A stretch of 64,000 nucleotides of DNA, taken from contig NZ_RXNR01000010.1 of NCBI RefSeq assembly GCF_003966145.1, forward strand, positions 27,968-91,967. The letters are read 5' to 3'. Positions within the stretch are counted from its first letter, which is position 1. Every line of letters begins with the position of its first letter. The notes beneath the pieces are model-generated. The model was not told the DNA's origin. It saw only the letters and a list, made by a program, of their open reading frames with translations, and ran no database searches. A program made the translations under genes and the position numbers. Positions 24,792-33,419 of this stretch are shown piece after piece. The stretch comes from Lysinibacillus telephonicus (lineage in GTDB: Bacteria; Bacillota; Bacilli; Bacillales_A; Planococcaceae).

Positions 24792-25784
24792 TTAACTTAA
24801 TTTCTCAATTATTTCTTGAATTTTTAATAGCTCAGATTGTAAACCGCCTCCAGCTAAGTACCATAGAGCACCATCTAAGTAAATAATTTTACCATTCTGA
24901 GCAGCTGTTGTTTTGTTAATAATATCATTTTCGATTGCTTCTTTAATGTTTGATTCTCCACCTGTAGCAGCTACACGGTCAACTACGAATAAAACATCTG
25001 GGTTAATTTCTAATACTTGTTCATAGCTTAATTTAGCACCGTGAGTTGAATTTTCAAGTGATTCATCAGCAGGTGTAAACCCATATACACTGTGTACATG
25101 TCCGTAACGTGAACCATCTCCAGGGCCATATGCAGATAATGTTTCATTGTAAAGAGTTACTAAAGCTTTACCGCTATCAGCAGCGATTGCTTTTACTTCT
25201 TCTAAAGCTTTATCAATTTCAGCAAGTTTAGCATCAGCTTCTTCTTGTTTATCGAACAATTGACCTGCAATATTAACTGATGCTTTGAATGAATCATAGT
25301 AATTTGAAGAATCAGTTCCAACAAATACTGTTGGTGCAATTTCACTTAATTGCTCATAGAAGTCGCCTTGACGACCTGAAATGAAAATTGCATCTGGTTC
25401 CATTGCAGCAATGTCTTCAAGTAACGGTTCTTTTAAACCACCAGCATTTAAATATTTATCGTCAGCATATTTAGCTAAATGTTCTGGGAAATTCCCTTTA
25501 GCAACAGCCATTACATCAACACCTAAAGCGTCTAATGTATCTAAGAATCCATAATCGAATACAACAATTTTTTCTGGAGCTTTATCAAAAGTTACATCTT
25601 CATAGCCTTCAACTGTAGATTTAATTGTTAGTGGGAAAGCTGAAGCTTCTTCTGTTGCAGTTTCTGTCTCCGTTTCAGCTGCATTGTTTGTTTCCTCACT
25701 TACTTCTTCCTCTTTAGAACCACAAGCTGTTAAAACTAAAAGTAGCATAGCCATAACAACCGTTAATAACTTCCAATTCTTCAT
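24792..25784 (-). CDS. yclQ: Siderophore-binding lipoprotein (YclQ/FatB-like)
   Basis: 330-aa lipoprotein with signal peptide and lipobox LTAC (lipidated Cys at about 21), followed by an acidic linker rich in Glu/Thr. The mature part is a class III (helical backbone) binding protein: PEKIVVFDYGFLDTLDALGV, GNFPEHLAKYADDKYLNAGGLKEPLLEDIAAMEPDAIFISGRQ, then GPGDGSRYGHVHSVYGF and YLDGALWYLAGGG. These match B. subtilis YclQ, which binds petrobactin. The gene lies after the ATPase gene but has its own Fur-box promoter and terminators on both sides. Confidence 0.9.
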   Translation of the reverse strand: MKNWKLLTVVMAMLLLVLTACGSKEEEVSEETNNAAETETETATEEASAFPLTIKSTVEGYEDVTFDKAPEKIVVFDYGFLDTLDALGVDVMAVAKGNFPEHLAKYADDKYLNAGGLKEPLLEDIAAMEPDAIFISGRQGDFYEQLSEIAPTVFVGTDSSNYYDSFKASVNIAGQLFDKQEEADAKLAEIDKALEEVKAIAADSGKALVTLYNETLSAYGPGDGSRYGHVHSVYGFTPADESLENSTHGAKLSYEQVLEINPDVLFVVDRVAATGGESNIKEAIENDIINKTTAAQNGKIIYLDGALWYLAGGGLQSELLKIQEIIEKLS

Positions 25785-25809
25785 ATTTTATTCTCTCCTA
25801 TCTTTTATC

Positions 25810-25828
25810 GATACTGATAATCATTATC
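25810..25828 (-). promoter_or_regulatory. Fur box of the binding-protein gene
   Basis: GATACTGATAATCATTATC matches 18 of 19 positions of the canonical GATAATGATAATCATTATC. It lies 12-30 bases downstream of the -10 box, over the transcription start, so iron-loaded Fur would block initiation. Confidence 0.9.
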
Positions 25829-25839
25829 AACTAATTGAA

Positions 25840-25867
25840 ATTATATCATTCTTATCGTATTCGTCAA
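25840..25867 (-). promoter_or_regulatory. Promoter of the binding-protein gene
   Basis: On the minus strand TTGACG (25867-25862), 16 bp, TATAAT (25845-25840), preceded by an extended TG. This is an unusually good match for the window. Confidence 0.8.
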
Positions 25868-26062
25868 TGTCTTTTTTTATAATTTGTTAATTTTGTTAAA
25901 TTTGTTAAGAAAGGGCTTGCACTATACTACATATTTGATCGACTTTTTGTAGCCATCCCGTTTTAGACACCTATTCGATTTTAAAGGATACACAAACTAT
26001 TCCCTCGAATTAGGTACAAACTATTGTTTTCTAAAAACTTTATAACAGCATATTAAGCATAA
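25868..26062. other. Remainder of a 325-base gene-free region
   Basis: Between the yclQ promoter and the yclP terminator. It contains no reading frame with a ribosome binding site and no clear repeat. I see nothing more in it. Confidence 0.4.
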
Positions 26063-26104
26063 AAAATGATTTAGAAAAACAGAAATGCTTCCCTAAATCA
26101 TTTT
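26063..26104 (-). terminator. Terminator of the yclNOP unit
   Basis: A perfect 12-bp stem (26063-26074 with 26093-26104) and about seven T on the minus strand. It separates the permease/ATPase genes from the binding-protein gene. Confidence 0.82.
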
Positions 26105-26109
26105 ACTTC

Positions 26110-26877
26110 TTAAGAATGAGAATTAAAATATACACAAATACGGCATCCATTTTGCTCTTGTACAGGGATATCCATATCATAAATTTGCTTTAATGCATCT
26201 GAATTAATAATTTCATCTGTTGGTCCTTCTTTAACAACTCGACCATCCTTTAATGCAACAATACGATCTGAATAAACAGAAGCAAAGTTAATATCATGAA
26301 GAACGATAACTACAGTTTTGCCAAGTTCATCTACAAGCTTGCGCAAAATTTTCATAATTTGAACTGAATGCTTCATATCCAAGTTATTTAGTGGTTCATC
26401 AAGCAATACATAATCAGTGTCCTGTGCAATTACCATTGCGATAAACGCACGCTGACGTTGACCGCCAGATAATTCATCTAAATAACTATGTTGAATATCA
26501 ATTAAGTTCATATATTCAAGTGCTTGGTCAACATATTTTATATCCTCATTCGTTAAACGACCTTTTGAGTATGGGTATCGACCGAAAGAAACGAGCTCAC
26601 GAATCGTCAATCGCACATTCATGAAATTAGATTGTTTTAATATAGATACGCGTTTAGCGAATTCATCAGATTTGATACGGCGAACATCATTAGTATCTAA
26701 TAGCACTTCACCTGTATCAGCGTTAAGTAAACGACTAACCATTGAAAGTAGTGTTGATTTCCCCGCACCATTTGGACCAATAAAAGATGTTATTTTACCA
26801 GTTTCAATAGTTACGGAAACGTTATCAACTACTGCTTTCTTTCCAAAGAATTTACTTAATTCTTTAACTTGAATCAT
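26110..26877 (-). CDS. yclP: Siderophore ABC transporter ATP-binding protein (YclP-like)
   Basis: 255-aa FecE/FepC-type ATPase. Walker A GPNGAGKST (about 33-41), signature LSGGQRQRAFIAMVIAQ, Walker B YVLLDEPLNNLDMKH, switch His in VIVLHDINFA. Matches the petrobactin importer ATPase YclP of B. subtilis. Its ATG overlaps the stop codon of the preceding permease gene (ATGA), so the two are translationally coupled. It drives uptake of the iron-siderophore across the cytoplasmic membrane. Confidence 0.93.
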   Translation of the reverse strand: MIQVKELSKFFGKKAVVDNVSVTIETGKITSFIGPNGAGKSTLLSMVSRLLNADTGEVLLDTNDVRRIKSDEFAKRVSILKQSNFMNVRLTIRELVSFGRYPYSKGRLTNEDIKYVDQALEYMNLIDIQHSYLDELSGGQRQRAFIAMVIAQDTDYVLLDEPLNNLDMKHSVQIMKILRKLVDELGKTVVIVLHDINFASVYSDRIVALKDGRVVKEGPTDEIINSDALKQIYDMDIPVQEQNGCRICVYFNSHS

Positions 26878-27827
26878 CCTGCAGCCCTACTTTCCCTTAA
26901 TAGTAAGTAAATAAAGTATATTCCACCTATAAAGTTAATAATGACACTTAAAGTTGTAGATAGTTCAAAAATATGTTCTACAATAAACTGTCCTCCAACC
27001 AACGCAATAATACTAATTAAGCTTGCACCAGCTATCAATACAGAGTGTTTGTATGTCGGTAAATATTGATATGAGAGATTTGCCACAATCAAACCTAAAA
27101 ATGTTATTGGACCAACAAGAGCTGTCGATGTTGCAATTAAAATTGCAGATAGTACAAGGACATTCATAACAAGTCTGTCATAATTCACACCAAGATTAAT
27201 TGCGTTCTCTCGTCCTAAAGACATAACATCTAGCTGTCGCATGATTTTAAAGCCATAAATAAACGCCACTATTAGAATTGCAAATGCTACCCACACTAAA
27301 TCGGCATTTACCTTTGAAAAACTTGCAAACAACTTACTCTGTAAATTCAAATATTCATTAGGATCTATCAATACTTGTAAAAATGTCGTTGCACTTCCCA
27401 GCAGTGTTCCAAGAACCATCCCTACTAACAATAAGAAATAAATTGGGAACTTATCTGCCCTAAATAGGAAGCGATATAAAATAAGAGCAAACAACACCAT
27501 TAGAACAATAGAAATTGTAAAGTTTAAATACTTATTAATAACTAAAATTGAAGTCGACCCTAGAAAGAAATATATACACGTTTGTACAACTTGATACATT
27601 GAGTCAAGACCCATAACAGAAGGCGTTAAAATTCTGTTATGGGTAATTGTTTGGAAGACAACAGTTGAATAAGCAATAGCAATACCCGTGATTGACATTG
27701 CAAAAATTTTTATAAGCCTTCTTGGAAATGCGTAGCTAAAGCCGCCTTTTATGTCATAGAATGCATAAAGTAAAATACACACAATTGCAATAACAGCTAG
27801 TAATATTAATTTCACACTATTTCGCAT
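26874..27827 (-). CDS. yclO: Siderophore ABC transporter permease 2 (YclO-like)
   Basis: 317-aa FecCD-family permease with about nine to ten helices. Recognisable blocks: ITGIAIAYSTVVFQTITHNRILTPSVMGLDSMY, the LGVNYDRLVM coupling region and ALVGPITFLGLIVANLSYQYL, the FecCD signature near the C-terminal third. It overlaps the preceding permease gene by 11 bases, with GGGGGAGAG before its ATG, and overlaps yclP by 4 bases. It forms the channel as a heterodimer with the other permease. Confidence 0.92.
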   Translation of the reverse strand: MRNSVKLILLAVIAIVCILLYAFYDIKGGFSYAFPRRLIKIFAMSITGIAIAYSTVVFQTITHNRILTPSVMGLDSMYQVVQTCIYFFLGSTSILVINKYLNFTISIVLMVLFALILYRFLFRADKFPIYFLLLVGMVLGTLLGSATTFLQVLIDPNEYLNLQSKLFASFSKVNADLVWVAFAILIVAFIYGFKIMRQLDVMSLGRENAINLGVNYDRLVMNVLVLSAILIATSTALVGPITFLGLIVANLSYQYLPTYKHSVLIAGASLISIIALVGGQFIVEHIFELSTTLSVIINFIGGIYFIYLLLRESRAAG

Positions 27828-28770
27828 ATGCTCTCCCCCTAAACAACATGATTAAGAAGATAGCACTACCGATTACACCGACTGTTAAACTAATTGGTAT
27901 CTCATACGGATAAATAATAATTCGTCCAACAATATCACATGCTAATAAAAATACAACACCTAATAGAGCAGTATGTGGCAGCGTCTTTGCTAAATTATCT
28001 CCCTTAAATATAGATACAAGGTTAGGAACGATTAACCCTAAAAATGGTATAATCCCTACCGTTAAAACTACTGTAGTAGAAATTAGGGCTACCAGCACTA
28101 ATCCTAAGTTCAGAACAAACTTATAATGAACTCCAAGATTTTTTGCAAAATCTTCTCCCATCCCCGCTACAGTAAAACGATTCGCATATATGTACGCAAT
28201 AATCAATACTGGAATACTTAAATATAGAAGTTCATATCGACCTTTAATGATTAATGAGAAATCTCCAATTAACCATGCATCGATATTTTGAAGTAAATCT
28301 GCCTCATACGCAAAAAATACAGTGATAGCAGATAATATGTTACCGTACATAATCCCGATTAATGGAATGAAAATTGCATCTTTAAATTTAATACGGTTTA
28401 AAATTTGCATAAATACAAGTGTCCCTATTAACGCAAAGGCGAAGCAAAATATTATTTGCTGTGTATAGCTCGCACTTGTAAATAAAAGCATACAAATTAG
28501 AATCCCGAGCTTAGCAGCGTCTAATGTACCTGCAGTTGTTGGCGATACAAATTTATTTCTACTTAAACTTTGCATTATTAAACCAGCAACACTCATTCCA
28601 ATACCAGCTAATATAATAGAAGCTAGGCGAGGAATACGGCTAATATAGAAGATTTCTGCTTCATCAGAACCGAAATCTAGTAAATCCATTGGTGTAATGT
28701 CTGTAGCACCAAGAAATAACGATATACTCGATAATACAATTGCGGCTAGTACTAAAATCCAAAGTCTCAT
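27817..28770 (-). CDS. yclN: Siderophore ABC transporter permease 1 (YclN-like)
   Basis: 317-aa FecCD-family permease, first gene of the operon. Blocks: RIPRLASIILAGIGMSVAGLIMQSLSRNKFVSPTTAGTLDAAKLG (the classical FecCD N-terminal signature), LGVHYKFVLNLGL and VGIIPFLGLIVPNLVSIF. The open frame begins 17 codons earlier, but those codons are the Fur box itself; GGGGATT 5-8 bases before the ATG at 28770 (MRLWILVLAAIV) sets the true start. Product pairs with YclO to carry ferric siderophore. Confidence 0.92.
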   Translation of the reverse strand: MRLWILVLAAIVLSSISLFLGATDITPMDLLDFGSDEAEIFYISRIPRLASIILAGIGMSVAGLIMQSLSRNKFVSPTTAGTLDAAKLGILICMLLFTSASYTQQIIFCFAFALIGTLVFMQILNRIKFKDAIFIPLIGIMYGNILSAITVFFAYEADLLQNIDAWLIGDFSLIIKGRYELLYLSIPVLIIAYIYANRFTVAGMGEDFAKNLGVHYKFVLNLGLVLVALISTTVVLTVGIIPFLGLIVPNLVSIFKGDNLAKTLPHTALLGVVFLLACDIVGRIIIYPYEIPISLTVGVIGSAIFLIMLFRGRAYAK

Positions 28771-28799
28771 TATAATCCCCGATAATTTTATTTTATAGT

Positions 28800-28818
28800 G
28801 AAAATGATTATCATTATT
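28800..28818 (-). promoter_or_regulatory. Fur box of the permease operon
   Basis: GAAAATGATTATCATTATT matches 17 of 19 canonical Fur box positions. It lies between the promoter and the start codon at 28770. Confidence 0.88.
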
Positions 28819-28829
28819 CATTATATTTT

Positions 28830-28858
28830 ATTATAGCATATAATTTTTTCTACTCCAA
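28830..28858 (-). promoter_or_regulatory. Promoter of yclNOP
   Basis: On the minus strand TTGGAG (28858-28853), 17 bp, TATAAT (28835-28830) with an extended TG before it. The Fur box starts 11 bases downstream of the -10. Confidence 0.78.
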
Positions 28859-29163
28859 TACTAATTGAGAACTTTTATCACCATTTCAGACTAAATAACA
28901 ATCATTTAAATATTAAAAAAAGGGTTTGTAAAGTGCAGGAAATATATTAGAAGGAAGGATAAATGTCATAAGATAAACTAAAAAAAAATTGTATGGTATA
29001 TATATTATTATAACATTATACGGTTTAAGCTATTAAAATCTTCATATAAGATGTTTTTCGAGAAAAAGCGTAAAGGCAAAATAACTGTCTTTCCTTTCGA
29101 TATATTCTTAGCACCTTGATTTCGAAGAGATCATTAAATTTTAGTCTTTATTTCCAAGTAAAA
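28859..29163. other. Gene-free stretch of about 300 bases
   Basis: AT-rich. GGAAGGATAAATG near 28953 looks like a start site but meets a stop after one codon, suggesting a decayed gene. Nothing else supportable. Confidence 0.35.
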
Positions 29164-29196
29164 AGAACTTAATTCAAATTTCTTGAATTAAGTTCT
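29164..29196 (-). terminator. Terminator of the lipoprotein gene
   Basis: A perfect 14-bp stem (29164-29177 with 29183-29196) and five T on the minus strand. Confidence 0.9.
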
Positions 29197-29203
29197 AAAA
29201 AGT

Positions 29204-30076
29204 TTAGTATTGAACTTCTACAGCTTGATCAATTACTTCTTGTGGTATTGTGATGGCTTCGACTTCATTGAAGTTGTTGAACGCTATTTTTGCATCCGTT
29301 GAAATCTTCATTGATTTCCCATCAATGTCAATTGTGATATCAAAAATTGTATCCATCGCATGAATATCGAATGTTTCTTTATCAATTTTAATTACATAAT
29401 TAATATTATCGAACTTCATATTCTCAATGATTTTTTGTTCTTCTTCAGTCACACCCATCATTTCCGTTACTCGCATTTGTTCTAAAATAAATTCACTAAA
29501 CTTTTCACTAGCTGCATTTAATTTCAATACATATTCTGTTTCAGTTTGTTCAAAAGTAAAATCTTCAATAAATGATTCAAACTGTTTTAACTGTTCGGAC
29601 GCATTCACTTGATTTACAGTTTGTCCGGCGATTGCTTCAAATTGTTCAGATGGAAGCTTCATCCACTGCTTCGTTTCAGGGTTTTCCATGAAAAACCCTT
29701 CCTCAGACATGTACATTTCCATATCAACGTTCATATTTTCTCCCGTCGCAGGATCTGCCATTGTCATTGCTCCATCTATATGCATAGATAGCGGTTCGCT
29801 AACCATATCCATTGTCATATCAGCAGATGAGCCCATTTCATAAGCTTCAGTACCATCATTTAACTCCATTTTTTGGTTCATATTAATATCTGCACTAACA
29901 CTTTCCAATGTGTTTTGTCGTTCTATTGCCTTTTCATAAACTTCTTGTAAAGTTAGCTCACTTTTGTTACTAACTTCTTTTCCCTCTTCTCCTGATGTTG
30001 GCTCAGCAGTACTATTACATGCCGATAAAGCTAGCACTAATAAACTTACCAAACATAGCATGACTACTTTTTTCAT
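29204..30076 (-). CDS. DUF6612-type lipoprotein
   Basis: 290 aa with a lipoprotein signal peptide (MKKVVMLCLVSLLVLALSAC; lipidated Cys20), a Ser/Glu-rich linker and a beta-rich domain: SLESVSADINMNQKMEL-like opening, DMTMDMVSEPLSMHIDGAMTM, EMYMSEEGFFMENPETKQWMKLP, INYVIKIDKETFDIHAMDTIFDI. This layout, reminiscent of LppX/LolA-like folds, is that of DUF6612 lipoproteins of bacilli, whose function is not known. The Met content of the first domain is high. AAAGGATGG precedes the ATG. A perfect TTGGTACCAA palindrome lies 24 bases upstream of the start. Confidence 0.78.
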   Translation of the reverse strand: MKKVVMLCLVSLLVLALSACNSTAEPTSGEEGKEVSNKSELTLQEVYEKAIERQNTLESVSADINMNQKMELNDGTEAYEMGSSADMTMDMVSEPLSMHIDGAMTMADPATGENMNVDMEMYMSEEGFFMENPETKQWMKLPSEQFEAIAGQTVNQVNASEQLKQFESFIEDFTFEQTETEYVLKLNAASEKFSEFILEQMRVTEMMGVTEEEQKIIENMKFDNINYVIKIDKETFDIHAMDTIFDITIDIDGKSMKISTDAKIAFNNFNEVEAITIPQEVIDQAVEVQY

Positions 30077-30195
30077 TATTATTCCATCCTTTCAAATTGT
30101 TGGTACCAATTTAGGTTAACATTTTTTTGCGAAAGGATAATGAGTAATTTGTATTTTTTTCTATTTATCCCCAAATAATACATACATACTAGAAA

Positions 30196-30230
30196 AAGTG
30201 GGTACTCATACACATATGAGATACCCACTT
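30196..30230 (-). terminator. Terminator of the peptide transporter gene
   Basis: A 15-bp stem with one bulged base (30196-30210 with 30215-30230) and five T on the minus strand. Confidence 0.85.
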
Positions 30231-30257
30231 CTGCAACAAAAGGACCGATATTTTATA

Positions 30258-31745
30258 TTAATTAATTCCACGCATTGCCTTTGAAATAATCGGAGTTAAA
30301 ACTAGCAAAATAACTCCTAGAATAATTGACATAGCTCCAAGTGCACCAAAGTACGTAATTTCTGATACTGCTTCATAAACAAGTACAAGTTGTGCATTTA
30401 TAGCTTGGGCAGCAGCACTAGTTAAGAACCATAGTGACATTGTTTGAGCTGCAAACGCAGCTGGAGCAAGTTTTGTAGTTGCTGACAATCCAACCGGAGA
30501 TAATAATAACTCCCCTACTACAACTAGGAAGAATGATAGAACTAACCACCAAGGACTTACAAGTTCTGTTCCTCCTGACATTTTAGCTGGGATAATCATG
30601 ACTAAGAATGATAGACCAGCAAAGAATAATGAAATGGCAAACTTCTTAGGTGTTGATGGTTGTTTATTGCCTAGACGCAACCATAACCACGCAAAGACTG
30701 GTGCAAAAATAATGATGAACAATGGATTTAGAGATTGGAACCAAGATGCTTGAAGTTCAAAGCCTCCAACCGATAAATCCGTTCGAGTATCAGCATACGT
30801 AGCTAAAATTGTTGCACCTTGTTCTTGGATCGCCCAGAACATTACCGCTGCAATAAATAAAGGGATATAAGCTAACAAACGAGATTTTTCATCTTTATTT
30901 GTTTTAGGACTGCGATACATAACAAAAAAGAATATTGTAGGAATTAATATACCAAGTGTTGTAATAATTAAACTAAACACTGCCATTGTTAAATTTCCAG
31001 TAGCATAAAGAATACCACCAATTACCAATATTGCGATAATTCCAATTGCGAAATTTCGAAGCGCTTTCTTTTTCTCAAGTTCGTTCATTGGATTTGGAAT
31101 CTCTTGACCTGCTAATCCCAGATTTTTCTTTTGTGTTATATAGAACACAATTAAACCAATAAACATACCGATTGCTGCGATACCAAATCCTAAATGGAAG
31201 TTAACTGTTTCACCAATTGTTCCAACAATAAACGGAGCAATGAATGCACCCATGTTAATACCCATATAGAAAATGCTAAAGCCTGAATCACGACGGTTAT
31301 CTTTTTCGTCATACATATCTCCGACGATTGTTGAAACATTCGACTTTAATAAGCCTGTCCCAATAATAATAAATAGCATTGATATTAACAGCCCTGTAAA
31401 GCCTAGTGGTAATGCTAATATTATGTGACCAATCATGATTAATATTCCACCGTAAAATACGGTCTTACGCGTTCCCCATACTCTGTCCGCAAACCATCCG
31501 CCAATAACACCAGACATATATACTAATGAACCATACATCGCCATAATAGAGTTGGCAGTTCCGCGATCTAATCCTAAACCGCCTTCATGTAGCTCATAAT
31601 ACATATAGAAAATAAGAATGGCGCGCATTCCATAGTAAGAAAATCGTTCCCAGAACTCAGTAAAGAATAATGTAAATAATCCTTTTGGATGTCCAAAGAA
31701 GCCCTTTTGAGGAACGGATTTGACTATTTCTTCTTTGCTGTACAT
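30258..31745 (-). CDS. POT/PTR family di- and tripeptide:proton symporter
   Basis: 495-aa membrane protein with about 14 helices. PTR2 signatures: FTEFWERFSYYGMRAILIFYMYYE (ExxERFxYYG, helix 1), GGWFADRVWGTRKTVFYGG, and FSIFYMGINMGAFIAPFIVGTIGE (FYxxINxG). It resembles DtpT of Lactococcus and YclF of B. subtilis and imports short peptides with protons. GAGGG 8 bases before the ATG at 31745; a TTG one codon earlier is less likely. Monocistronic. Confidence 0.93.
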   Translation of the reverse strand: MYSKEEIVKSVPQKGFFGHPKGLFTLFFTEFWERFSYYGMRAILIFYMYYELHEGGLGLDRGTANSIMAMYGSLVYMSGVIGGWFADRVWGTRKTVFYGGILIMIGHIILALPLGFTGLLISMLFIIIGTGLLKSNVSTIVGDMYDEKDNRRDSGFSIFYMGINMGAFIAPFIVGTIGETVNFHLGFGIAAIGMFIGLIVFYITQKKNLGLAGQEIPNPMNELEKKKALRNFAIGIIAILVIGGILYATGNLTMAVFSLIITTLGILIPTIFFFVMYRSPKTNKDEKSRLLAYIPLFIAAVMFWAIQEQGATILATYADTRTDLSVGGFELQASWFQSLNPLFIIIFAPVFAWLWLRLGNKQPSTPKKFAISLFFAGLSFLVMIIPAKMSGGTELVSPWWLVLSFFLVVVGELLLSPVGLSATTKLAPAAFAAQTMSLWFLTSAAAQAINAQLVLVYEAVSEITYFGALGAMSIILGVILLVLTPIISKAMRGIN

Positions 31746-31984
31746 CAAAATACCCTCTTCCGTTTTATTAAATGTTAGTTTTTTCTGACAATTTAGTTCG
31801 AAGTAATCAATTGTCTGACAACTGTTTTTTTACAATAAAGCATTTTGAAAGTTTTTTCAATATATTATAAAAAAGTTCGAAATTTCTTTATCTTCTATAA
31901 ATTCTTTCTATTTTTCTTCATTTAGCATCAATAATGGCTTAGCTCTATTATTTCAAAATAATATTAGCTCTTTTTCCTCAATAA

Positions 31985-32022
31985 AAAAATAGGTAACGAC
32001 CTTTTTATCGTTACCTATTTTT
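31985..32022 (-). terminator. Terminator of hflX
   Basis: A perfect 15-bp stem (31985-31999 with 32008-32022) and seven T on the minus strand; it abuts the hflX stop codon. Confidence 0.92.
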
Positions 32023-32023
32023 A

Positions 32024-33310
32024 CTATTTTATTACGTATTGTTCATATTTTTTCATTACCGACTCTTTTAATTCAACCTTAATTATTGTTCCACGTTCAC
32101 CATATTCCATTTCTTTTATTAGAGCATTAGCACTCAAGTATGCAGCGATATCACCTTTATCATAGGGGATTAACATTTCACAAGTTAAGTAATTCGAAAA
32201 TATATGCTGGCGAATCTTTTGAATTAACTCATCCAGCCCCATCCCTTCTCTGGCGGAAATCCAAATATTATCGCCACTAACCAAAGGATAGTTAACATCT
32301 GCAACATCCGACTTATTATATACATAAACTGTTGGAATATCTTCTACACCAACATCTTTCAATGTTTTATTTGTAACATCCATCATAAAACGATACTCTT
32401 CGTTTGAAACATCGACAACATGTAATAACAAATCAGCTTCCCTAGCCTCTTCTAATGTAGAACGAAAGGCCTTTACTAAGTGATGAGGCAATTTGCTAAC
32501 AAATCCGACTGTATCCGTTAAAAGAAAAGACTTTTTATCTGGCAGCTCTATATTTCGTACTGAGGTATCAAGAGTTGCAAAAAGCATATCTTTTTCAAAT
32601 ACTTGCTTATTTTCCTCCTGTCCTAATTTTCGAAGTAATTGATTCATGATAGATGATTTCCCTGCATTTGTATATCCAACAAGTGAAACAACAGGAATTT
32701 CATTTTTACGACGTTTTTTTCTTTGTGTTTCACGCTGTTCCTGCACATTTATCAAATCTTTTCGAAGTTTAGCAATTTGGTCCTCAATTTTTCGTCTGTC
32801 TAGCTCCAACTTCGTTTCACCAGCACCACGGTTTCTAAAGCCCCCTCCAGTACCACCGCCTTGTCTTGAAAGAGAGGCATGGAGTCCTACTAACCTTGGC
32901 AGCATATATTGGAGCTGAGCTAATTCTACTTGCATTTTTGCTTCTCGTGTTTTTGCACGGCGATCAAAAATATCAAGTATTAACATCGTACGGTCAATAA
33001 CTTTACATTCTAAATCATGCTCAAGATTACGAATTTGAGAAGGAGAAAGCTCATCATTAAAAATAATTAGATTTGCATCTGTTTCATCAATGAAACGTTT
33101 TATTTCCTCGATTTTCCCTGTTCCAACATAGTGTGAGGGGTTGATGCGTTCTAAATTTTGTGTCACCTCACCTACTATTTCTACCTCAAGTGCTTGAGAT
33201 AAATTCGCTAACTCTTCCATTGAGTACTGGAAATTCTGGTCATTTTGCAAATTAACACCGACCAGTATTCCTCTTTCGATTATTACTTCAACTTCCTTCA
33301 TATTTCTCAT
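32024..33310 (-). CDS. hflX: Ribosome-associated GTPase HflX
   Basis: 428 aa. N-terminal HflX domain with NPSHYVGTGKIEEIKRFI, NDELSPSQIRNLEHDLECKVIDRTMLILDIFDRRAKTREAKMQVELAQLQYMLPRL and the Gly-rich GGGTGGGFRNRGAGETKLELDRR loop; then the GTPase domain with P-loop GYTNAGKS (212-219), DTVGFVSKLPHHLV (G3) and NKSD (G4). HflX splits stalled or stress-damaged ribosomes. Start at ATG 33310, 8 bases after GGGGG; another ATG three codons in is possible. Monocistronic. Confidence 0.96.
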   Translation of the reverse strand: MRNMKEVEVIIERGILVGVNLQNDQNFQYSMEELANLSQALEVEIVGEVTQNLERINPSHYVGTGKIEEIKRFIDETDANLIIFNDELSPSQIRNLEHDLECKVIDRTMLILDIFDRRAKTREAKMQVELAQLQYMLPRLVGLHASLSRQGGGTGGGFRNRGAGETKLELDRRKIEDQIAKLRKDLINVQEQRETQRKKRRKNEIPVVSLVGYTNAGKSSIMNQLLRKLGQEENKQVFEKDMLFATLDTSVRNIELPDKKSFLLTDTVGFVSKLPHHLVKAFRSTLEEAREADLLLHVVDVSNEEYRFMMDVTNKTLKDVGVEDIPTVYVYNKSDVADVNYPLVSGDNIWISAREGMGLDELIQKIRQHIFSNYLTCEMLIPYDKGDIAAYLSANALIKEMEYGERGTIIKVELKESVMKKYEQYVIK

Positions 33311-33376
33311 TCATGTTCCCCCTATAGAGGTTTTTTCCCAATCGTATCTTATATTATATCCCTTTTTATATAAATA

Positions 33377-33406
33377 AAGACCCACACGAGGATTCGTGTA
33401 GGTCTT
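33377..33406 (-). terminator. Terminator of putP
   Basis: A 13-bp stem (33377-33389 with 33394-33406) that is fully paired only in minus-strand RNA, with one G-U pair; TTTATTTATA follows. Confidence 0.8.
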
Positions 33407-33419
33407 AAATATATACGGA

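Noticed and set aside
28953..28965. Ribosome binding site and ATG in the yclN upstream region
   Set aside because: The frame stops after one codon.
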